Source: Globisporangium splendens (lineage: Eukaryota; Oomycota; Peronosporomycetes; Pythiales; Pythiaceae). Taken from it: 64,000 nt of DNA. This document shows positions 53,401 to 61,347 of the stretch, one piece after another. The translations under genes were made by a program, and so were the position numbers. Location of the stretch: positions 496,001 through 560,000 of the forward strand of contig VFIW01000005.1 in the NCBI GenBank assembly GCA_006386115.1. The letters are read 5' to 3'. Numbering within the stretch: the stretch's first letter is position 1; every line of letters starts with the position of its first letter. Under the pieces are notes generated by a model, which worked only from the letters and a program-made list of their open reading frames with translations, was not told the DNA's origin and made no database searches.

Positions 53401-55532
53401 ATACTGGAGGCACGCACACTCACACACGCTTTGCGCCGCGGATGGAAATGGGAAAATGAACGCTGAGGATGGAAATGGGCGAGTGAGTGAACTCGCTACT
53501 GCACATAGCAGGGAAAGATGTCGTGATTTGTTGTGCTTTTGGACTCCCCGGAAGTCAATTCATGCAAAGCCGTGTGAGGCAACTGTTTTCTGGTGAAGCG
53601 GCTGGTATGCTATTGGCGCTGGAAGGACGAGGGATAGGGGAACCACAAACCGAAGTTGTGGCTCGCATGACCAACTGCCCAGAGACAGGGTGACCCTCTG
53701 TTCTCAAATTGATGTGGGGTTTGCTATGAAAGATAGATGTGTTTGGGCAGGAGCTATCGAAGATGGCGAGGTGTCCGTGCAAGTGCGACGGGAATCCCTT
53801 GATAATGCATAAAATTGGCGGTTGTTTTCGTTTGCGACGGTGGACTCAAGCCAAAAAAACTGCGCTTGTGCCGTCACGCTGTTACTCACTCACTCGCTCG
53901 AGCCACGCTGTTACTCACTTCACTCGAGGCGATTGGAAGCCCTTGGCATGGGGTCAGTCGAGTCACAATGTGGCTGTGTTTTCTTTTTTGTTTTCTTCAT
54001 GGACGCAGTTTTGGGATGGAGCCATCAAGGGTATCTGTCTCTCGGACCATCACGATAGCTGAGTCACCATGCTTCTCTCGCACAAAATAGTGGTTCCCAC
54101 ACACGCAAAAATTTGTAAATCGGAGGCTAAAATGTCTCGACTTTTTCGATCTTTTGATCGTCAAAATCCATCGTGTTTTTGGTCTTTTTTTCCAAATTTC
54201 AATCGTGCTGCAAAACACCTCGAGATCTTGTTGACCTTCATGGCTTCCCCAACAGCGATGAGAGATAGCGCGACACGACGAAGCCTGCGTTTGTGGTCTG
54301 CTGTGGTGTCACACGTGCAAAGCGGGTGGTTGTGGCTCCTAGGCAACTCATCATGGCAGCAACAAGCCCATCAGATCCTGTGTCAAAAATCGCTGTCACT
54401 CGCATATTCATTCGCGCACGGTGCGTGTGGATGCGGATTGAAAGCAGCAAATCGTCTCATGTTCGACGTGTAATATTCTACTACAGTGAGGGTGGTTTGG
54501 GTGAGATCATTTCTGCACAAAGGACGTCTGCGAGCCCAAGAGAGAAAGTGATTTCCGTTTTGAGCATGGAGTCTCTCTCGTCTCACTTGGTGCGGGTTGC
54601 GGGAACGTGCGCGGCGAAAAATGGCACAACGCGACGATGCAAAAGAGCTCGTCGGCAGTGCCGCGCGATTAACCTGCATGGTTCACTCGGCTGTGAGTTC
54701 AGTCGAGTGTATTCACACTGAACTCAAATCATGCACCTAGGTCCTCTTCCAGACAGGACACAAAACTAGGACAGCTGGGCACAACACTTTCTCAAAATCT
54801 CAACTACGTGGACGAGATCTTTCTTGTCGCCAACAGACGCGATTCCCATACATTTTCCCCAAATCGCATCAAGTTGACCACCACAAGATGCTGAGATCTA
54901 TTGAATTGCTCGCTCGGCGATAGACACATAATACTATTACACCACGCATTTGCTCGCTCCATACTGTCGACTATATTGTCACAGCTGAGCATCTGGTCCG
55001 ATTGCAGCACCATTTGTGGCAGTCTTGTCCAAGTATCCCAAAAAGAGAGAATGGCCAGGTCACCATCGACGCCGCCTGGGACTTTCGCACCGTCATATCG
55101 AAGGATGGTGATACAGAGTACTGCTTGTGCGCGCACATGACATTCTGGTGCACGCCACATACGTCTCAGGACATGGAAATCAAACAGCGTCGCGACCACA
55201 TTCTCAAGTTGCCATCTCTTTCAAGACCAGTTGGCACGATTATCTCGAAAGTACTGACCTAAGATATCAGCAGCGAACCCTTTTTCATGTGGGCCACCTT
55301 AATGATCCTTCTTCGTACTTAATCGAATCATCTCTGTAGATCAGGCTTTGCAGAACAACATGCCATTTTGCTCCTGCAAACGCGTTGCTGATCGATCGTA
55401 AAGGCAGACGAAGGCGGCGTGTGCGAGTGAGTGTGCTTTCTGTGCGAGTACGCGACGAGCCGCAGGATCTTAACTGGTTGCCTTGCGAGCCACACGCTGC
55501 GCCGTTGCGAATAGAATCAATCCATTACAAGT
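53401..55532. other. Intergenic, 2.1 kb, with hairpin
   Basis: No firm gene is seen. A perfect 10-bp inverted repeat (TGAGTTCAGT and ACTGAACTCA, 54694-54703 and 54717-54726) could form a hairpin. A minus-strand frame at 55199-54804 is open for 131 codons and reads somewhat protein-like, but has no recognisable motif and no ATG at its left end; it could be a decayed gene or transposon piece. The rest carries only short chance frames. Confidence 0.4.
54694..54726. repeat. Perfect 10-bp inverted repeat
   Basis: TGAGTTCAGT, 13 bases, then ACTGAACTCA. It is isolated in intergenic DNA, with no adjacent gene end that would make it a terminator. It may be a foldback or a binding site. Confidence 0.6.
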
Positions 55533-57737
55533 ATGTGGCAGCGCGCACTCCTGTTCGCGGGAATGCTCACGGAGCTCCTCGATGCGGCGGCCGCGACGTC
55601 CCAATTGCGGCAGGTAAGGAAGGCGCAAGAATGCGTCGCAGCCATGTATTGCGGAATTACACCAAACTGAAACTCTCTTCCTACCGACCAGGTGATCGTG
55701 CTCTCGCGCCATGGCGTGCGCGGACCGTACGGTCTCGGCGAGGAAACGGTGTCGGAAGCGACCTTCGAGAAGTACGTGCGCAATCCGAACGTGCATCTGC
55801 CGCTCGATGCCAACTCGTGGGGCACATCCGAGACCGACGACCCGACGGAGATCGTGTCGCCAAAGCTCACCAAGCATGGCTTCAACGTCGTCAAGCTCAT
55901 GGGCGAGGTACCACAACATGCGCTTGTTGTTATGCTGCAGATATATGCGCATGAGGCTAAAGTGTGTGGTGTGTATATGTGTTTCTTGCAGTACTTCCGT
56001 AACCACTTGTACTCGGAGTTTTTGGATGCGAAATGTGACACGACGTTTGCCTACGCGGATGCCAATCAACGCGATAATGTACGTGTCTCTCCGCCGTGTT
56101 AATAGAAGGAATGGGCTCGTCGACTGAGTTTATTAGCTCTTATGTAATGGATGGAAATGCAGCTGACGGCGCAAGCGTTCATGCACGGACTGTACCCGAC
56201 ATGCCCGGACCTCGTTCCGATCACGGCGGAGACGCGGTTGCTCTTTGAGCAAGGCCAAGATCCGACGGCCAACTGTCCAGTGACGTCCAGGACCAGTTCG
56301 TATTGGCTATAGTCTCATCCATTTGCTGCACTCTTCGTGATTTCTTATTGTATCTTGTGTGTTTCTACAGTCTATGAGGGCATTGTGGGAGCCAATGACA
56401 CGAGGTACGTTATCCAGGGCATTCGCAATGAGATCACGGAGATCAACGATCTCCTCGAGTGCTGCACGCCATCAGTGTGCTCTGCTACGTCTGCTGCGGA
56501 CGAATCGTCGAATGCGACGTGTGGTCTGTTTGATATCCCAACGCAATGGAATGGCGCGTTCTACGCGCCGTGGAAGGATACGCTCTCGACGGCCGACTAC
56601 TTCTCGGAATTCTGGCTGCTGCAAAGTCTCAACAACATGACGCTCCCCGCAGAACTGTCCTTTGAGAAGGTGCTGGCACTTTCCAGAGTGCACAAGGTAT
56701 GGAACAATGCCGATGTGCTTTGCCATTGATTTTGAGGCGGATGGGATATCGCTGATCTATTTCTTTGTTATGGTTCTTTTAGAAACACATGGATCTGATC
56801 ACCAACGAAGTGAACTCTGCGAGTTTTGGCGCGACGCTTCTGGCGCATTTGACGGCGAGTTTCGAGCAAAACATCATGGGCACGCCGCTCCCGGTGGCCG
56901 AAGGCGACGGACCGCGCATCGTGCAGCCGCCAGACAATCGGTTCTTGTACTACGCTGCTCATGATATCAACTTGCTCTACGTGCGAAACCTACTGCGGTA
57001 CGTTTACTTCTTTACATTTGTGACGTGGGCTGTCAATGCAGTGGATTGGTTATAACGACTTGTGGTGTGGCGCTGACAGCTTGCAGTGGTACACGAAAGG
57101 CTGGCATCCGCATCAACCGGTGCCGGGAAGTATGCTCGTGTTTGAGCTCCACTCGACGCAAGATGAGAGCGTCATGAGCGTCAAGAAAGGCCGCGGTCTG
57201 GCGACGGCGACCCACGACAAGCATTTCGTCAAGCTCTACTTCGTTGCAGCGTCTCCGGACCAGATGCGCAATGGCGAAACACTCTCGGACGTTAATGTAA
57301 GCGAACGCAATGCCTCCAGCAACACGGTGTGGTCAATATGACTAAATCTGATGTGCTTGTGAATGCGTTTATAGCCACCGGACCGTGTGCCAGTGATCAT
57401 TCCGTCGTGCTCCGAAGACGTCGTGCTCCCCAATGGCGAGATCGACGTGCGCTGTCCGTTCTCAACCTTCAAGAAGCTGATCGGCAAGACGCTCAAGCAC
57501 GAGTGCGTCGCCGATACGCTGCAGCCGTTCGTGGACTCGCTTTTGTATAGCGCGGCGAAGTCGGACGACGCGAAGGAGAGCCGCTACGACCAGATCGTGT
57601 CGTTCTCCGGTCTCATGTACATGATCTTCGGTGTGCTCGTGCTTGCGTTTTTCGCGCTCGTGATCCACCATCGCCGCCGCATGAGCTCACGCGCGGCGCA
57701 AAAGCGCGAGTACGGCACGTTGCCGCAGGTTGTCTAA
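55533..57737 (+). CDS. Membrane-anchored histidine acid phosphatase
   Basis: Eight exons (55533-55613, 55692-55907, 55992-56078, 56163-56295, 56371-56696, 56783-56997, 57080-57296, 57375-57737) give 545 residues. A short N-terminal hydrophobic stretch looks like a signal peptide. The catalytic motif is 'LSRHGVRGP' with nucleophile His34, and the proton donor motif is 'AAHDINLLY' (His341-Asp342). A cysteine-bearing luminal domain has several Asn-x-Ser/Thr sites. A C-terminal membrane helix ('GLMYMIFGVLVLAFFALVI') precedes a basic cytosolic tail of about 25 residues. It is therefore type I, with the phosphatase outside the cell or in a lysosome-like compartment. Substrate cannot be told. Exon 4 uses an unusual GTTCGT donor, chosen to keep phase. 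Confidence 0.9.
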
Positions 57738-58205
57738 AGAGTTGCACAGCAACCACTACAAAGGATGCTGGACGTAGGGACTGTAGAAGTAGCCGCAAAA
57801 GAAGAAGAATGCATCATCGTTCAATTTGCAGAGCTACTTGACCATAATGCCTACGGTCTCACACAATACAAGAATCTCAGGTGATGCCTTCGCCATTGTC
57901 ACTTTCGTTAGTCCTCGCGTTGCTTGTTGTTGCTCAGAGCATTGGTGCAAATGGCCATGAAACGACACAAGAAATGGTGGCACGTGGAGCTCAGTTTGGG
58001 TCGAATAATATACTTTCTTACAGGAAAAGCAAATGGATGCACACATCCTGTGCGATCATCTGCGGTGGCAATCATGGCACAGGGATGGCGTTGCAATCTA
58101 AGAAGGCAGGCGTCTGCTAGCATAACTACGAAGGATTTATAGGAGTGGTGGAACGTGGTTGCGCATGCGTGAGATCATCAATACGAGATTGTAGACTCAG
58201 GCAGC
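57738..58205. other. Convergent intergenic, 468 bp
   Basis: This lies between the 3' ends of the phosphatase (plus) and PDX1 (minus) genes. It contains only the small ORF with a possible signal peptide listed separately. Confidence 0.4.
57884..58120 (+). CDS. Possible small secreted protein
   Basis: A 78-residue ORF begins with a strong signal-peptide-like segment ('MPSPLSLSLVLALLVVAQS', with Ala/Gly around residue 22 for cleavage). The remaining 55 residues contain three cysteines ('SCAIICGG' and a C-terminal Cys). There is no RxLR motif. It could be a small secreted effector-like protein, but the ORF is short, lies between two 3' ends, and a minus-strand frame also overlaps it, so chance is quite possible. 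Confidence 0.25.
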   Translation: MPSPLSLSLVLALLVVAQSIGANGHETTQEMVARGAQFGSNNILSYRKSKWMHTSCAIICGGNHGTGMALQSKKAGVC

Positions 58206-59132
58206 TTACCAGGCTCCGTGGAGGCCGCCTTCACGGTCGCGGAAGTTGACGCTCGAGGCCTTCAAGTCCTGGATGCCGACCATGGCCTCACCCAAGTCGG
58301 TACTGATCTCCTTCAAGATCTTTGGGTCGTTGAAGTGGGTCACAGCCTGCACCATGGCCTTGGCACGCTTCACCGGGTCGCCACTCTTGAAGATGCCCGA
58401 GCCAACAAAGACACCGTCCATGCCAAGCTGCATCATCAACGCCGCATCGGCTGGGGTCGCGACACCACCCGCAGCGAAGTTCACGACTGGCAAGCGGCCA
58501 GTGGCAGCGACTTGCTTCACGAGCTCGTATGGCGCTTGCATTTCCTTGGCCGCGACAAACAGCTCGTCTTCGTCCATGGAGGTCAAGCGCTTGATCTCGC
58601 GGGAGACTGCACGTGCGTGGCGCACAGCCTCAACGACGTTGCCAGTACCGGCTTCGCCCTTGGTGCGCAACATGGCAGCACCTTCGGCGACACGACGGAG
58701 CGCCTCACCCAAGTTGCGGCAGCCGCACACAAATGGCACCTTGAACTTGTGCTTGTTGATGTGGTTCTCTTCGTCCGCCATCGTGAGCACTTCGCTTTCA
58801 TCAATGTAGTCGATCTCGACAGCTTCCAAGATCTGCGCTTCCACAAAATGGCCGATGCGCACCTTGGCCATGACAGGGATCGTCACGGCCTTCTTGATCT
58901 CTTCAATCATCTGCGGGTCGCTCATGCGGGCAACGCCACCGTCCGAGCGGATGTCGGCTGGGATGCGTTCCAGCGCCATGACGGCGACGGCGCCGGCCTC
59001 TTCGGCGATGCGCGCCTGCTCGACGTTGATGACGTCCATGATGACACCGCCCTTGAGCATCTTGGCGAGACCTGCCTTCACGAGGAAGGTGCCTTCGGTT
59101 GGGGTCGCAGAGGTCGCGCCTTGTGGGGACAT
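58206..59132 (-). CDS. PDX1: Pyridoxal 5'-phosphate synthase subunit PDX1 (PdxS)
   Basis: This intronless gene encodes 308 residues, the usual length. It is a TIM-barrel enzyme that makes pyridoxal 5'-phosphate from ribose 5-phosphate, glyceraldehyde 3-phosphate and ammonia supplied by the PDX2 glutaminase. Conserved elements are 'GGVIMDVIN' with Asp33, the catalytic lysine in 'MAKVRIGH' (Lys90), '[10 protein letters not shown]', the second lysine in '[11 protein letters not shown]' (Lys158) and '[10 protein letters not shown]'. PDX2 is not in this window. Six TGGGCCA/TGGCCCA elements lie in its upstream region. Confidence 0.95.
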   Translation of the reverse strand: MSPQGATSATPTEGTFLVKAGLAKMLKGGVIMDVINVEQARIAEEAGAVAVMALERIPADIRSDGGVARMSDPQMIEEIKKAVTIPVMAKVRIGHFVEAQILEAVEIDYIDESEVLTMADEENHINKHKFKVPFVCGCRNLGEALRRVAEGAAMLRTKGEAGTGNVVEAVRHARAVSREIKRLTSMDEDELFVAAKEMQAPYELVKQVAATGRLPVVNFAAGGVATPADAALMMQLGMDGVFVGSGIFKSGDPVKRAKAMVQAVTHFNDPKILKEISTDLGEAMVGIQDLKASSVNFRDREGGLHGAW

Positions 59133-59237
59133 GGTGGAGACGAGAGAGCTTGACGGTCTGGAGTGGATTCAGATATGAGCGCATTGCATGGCGGCGGATC
59201 CACGAGTTCAGCCGTTACCCCTCAAACCTTCAACAAG

Positions 59238-59521
59238 TGGCCCATGTGGCATGGGCCACATTCACTCTGACAGTGGGCCAGTTGCCGTGACCCACTGCAG
59301 CGATTGTGATTGGAAGACTTGCTGACAGCCTCGAACACCCACAAAATAAAGTGTATCTGTACATGATTGGACAAAAACAGATCGGCATATCTTCATTGGC
59401 TGAAATGAAAGTGTTTACTTTGAGGTGGCCCATTGAGCAACACCAGTGGCCCACTTTACTCTGTCACTGCAACATCAGAAGCAAGGTTCTGCTGGCTCGC
59501 TGGCGCTTGGAGTGTGGGCCA
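59238..59521. promoter_or_regulatory. Cluster of TGGGCCA/TGGCCCA elements upstream of PDX1
   Basis: The heptamer TGGGCCA or its complement TGGCCCA occurs at 59238-59244, 59252-59258, 59274-59280, 59426-59432, 59447-59453 and 59515-59521. Chance would give far less than one in 284 bases. The first copy is 106 bases before the PDX1 ATG (59132). GGCCCA elements are known TCP or site-II motifs in plant promoters; whether an oomycete factor reads them is unknown. The stretch also ends beyond the SYF2 stop. Confidence 0.55.
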
Positions 59522-59663
59522 GCGGCCCGCTTGCAGGTTGAAACGAAGCGTCATCTGCCATGATCCCCTCACCAATGGCAGCGCGTCAAAATCCCGAACA
59601 CGCAGTTGTTTGCATGGATACCTTCTTCTTCTTCTGTTGAAAATGCTGCCAGCCGATAGCTGG

Positions 59664-60804
59664 CTACAGCGCCGTGCCGCGCTCCAGGTTCTGGCGGATC
59701 TCGACCGTGTACTTGTCGAACGCCTGCTTGGCCTTGCGGTTGAAGAGACGGTTCTGGTCGTTGATGTAGTCGACGTCCTCGCCCTCGTAGTGCTGGCGCC
59801 GACGGCTGAACTTCTTGCGCGCCTGGATCCGCTCTTCCAGCTCCTTGGCCATGCGATCGAGGTTTTCCTACAGGTGAAACATTCATGCGGATGATTCGAT
59901 CCATACAAATGTCAGTTCAATTGCAGCCTGACGATAGGAAATATGGAGCAATTAATCGCGTACCTGGGATACTTTGTCGTCTTTTCCGTATGATAACTGG
60001 TCTTCGAGGTTGTCGATGTTGGCTGCAACTGCAACAACCGCCGTGGCGTTCGACGCTCCGTCTGTGCTTTCGCCATCTCCGCTTGTCGGCAGACTTGCGA
60101 GACGCTTCTTGTAGCCTTTGAACAACGAATCCTGCAGCACGGAAACACAAAACACAGCGCTTAATTTGCATATGCGCGTACAGAGTAGCAAAAAGACAAC
60201 CAAAATTCTGTAAGCGAGCATAATTCACACACAAACCTGATTAAAGACGTCCCATCCGAATGCTGCTTTGCGTTTCTCTTTCTTTGCATTCTTCTTGGTT
60301 TTGATTTCAGCGACTTCCGCTACAGTGCGCAAATAAACATTACAACACAGGCACGTCGTCAATATCAACGCATGCCACGTATCAAGATGGCAGGGCTCTT
60401 CTACCTGTTTCGAGCAAATGCGCAGTTCCGTTTGCAGCTTCTTGCTTCTGTTCCTATTGCACGTATCCCCACGCACGCATATCAGTCTCTTCCTCCGCGA
60501 TTACACAATAAGCACATTTAATAACACAAACCTCTCTTCGCTTGAAATTCTCTTCTTTCTTGGCCTTCTTGTCCTTGCTCACGATGCGGTCATGTTCCGC
60601 CGCGACTTCCTGTGTAAAGTGTCGTCGTGCATTCAACGCTCTCAATTAGCACGAGCGCCAGAAGGGAGACCTGCCGTATGCATCAGCTGCTCTACGCACC
60701 TGCTTGTTGGCCTTGCGTCCGGCGTTGACCTTCATGCGCAGCTCAAAGAGCTTCTGCTGCGCGGGCGTCATGTCGCGGAGCTGCTCGCCATTCTCGTCCG
60801 CCAT
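59664..60804 (-). CDS. SYF2: Pre-mRNA splicing factor SYF2
   Basis: Six exons (60700-60804, 60532-60609, 60405-60453, 60237-60319, 59964-60131, 59664-59867) give 228 residues, as expected for SYF2. Hallmarks are 'LFELRMKVNAGRKANK' at the N-terminus, 'AAFGWDVFNQ' in the middle, and the C-terminal block 'YEGEDVDYINDQNRLFNRK', 'QAFDKYTVEIRQNLERGTAL'. SYF2 belongs to the NineTeen complex-associated group of spliceosome proteins acting in catalytic activation. The region between residues 110 and 160 is shorter and more variable than in animals. Confidence 0.93.
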
Positions 60805-61347
60805 TGTTGTCTGTGCTTCTTTCGGTCTTGCTGGAGTATTTTTTTGCTTTTTGCACTGAAGCTGGCAAACACCATATCCGACACATTTATAAGGACACCT
60901 CCCGAATTGCATACTGTGCAAGCAACAACCCATTTTTGGCATTATCATATTTCCACAGAATCAATTCTTTCAAACAAAGGTTCCAGGACGCAATCCTGGA
61001 TACCGTATCAAGGGTCGCATACTCCCACCTCCTTCCAATAAATGTCTCGCCTGAACTCTGAGAGCGTGCCTGTAGAGTTCTGCAGCGAGTGGACCTCCGA
61101 CACGACACATACCCTGGTTCTCTCAGCTTCATTTCATGGTCAACTAAATCATTGTCAACTGCGATTTCCAATAATCAGTAAAAATGGCGACAAATCGATT
61201 TTTGAGTATACGACTGTACACGCAAGAAGTATACGGCCAATACTAAAGTACCCATGTCTCGAATATTCCTTTTGAGAGGCTGGCCACCTGCCTTGATTGG
61301 CCACCACAACGCTTCGCGAAGAGCTCATTTGGCGATTGACAGGCATC
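60805..61347. other. Divergent promoter region, 543 bp
   Basis: This separates SYF2 (minus) and TTC27 (plus). CTCATTTG at 61323-61330, 17 bases before the TTC27 ATG, fits the oomycete initiator consensus YTCANTYY at 7 of 8 positions. No gene is present. Confidence 0.4.

Noticed and set aside
52597..53466. 289-codon plus-strand ORF
   Set aside because: It is extremely Arg/His-rich and antisense to the 52714-53400 ORF, which has the more normal composition. Neither is beyond doubt, but the minus-strand one is preferred.
58218..59153. 311-codon plus-strand ORF
   Set aside because: It mirrors the PDX1 gene, whose identity on the minus strand is certain.
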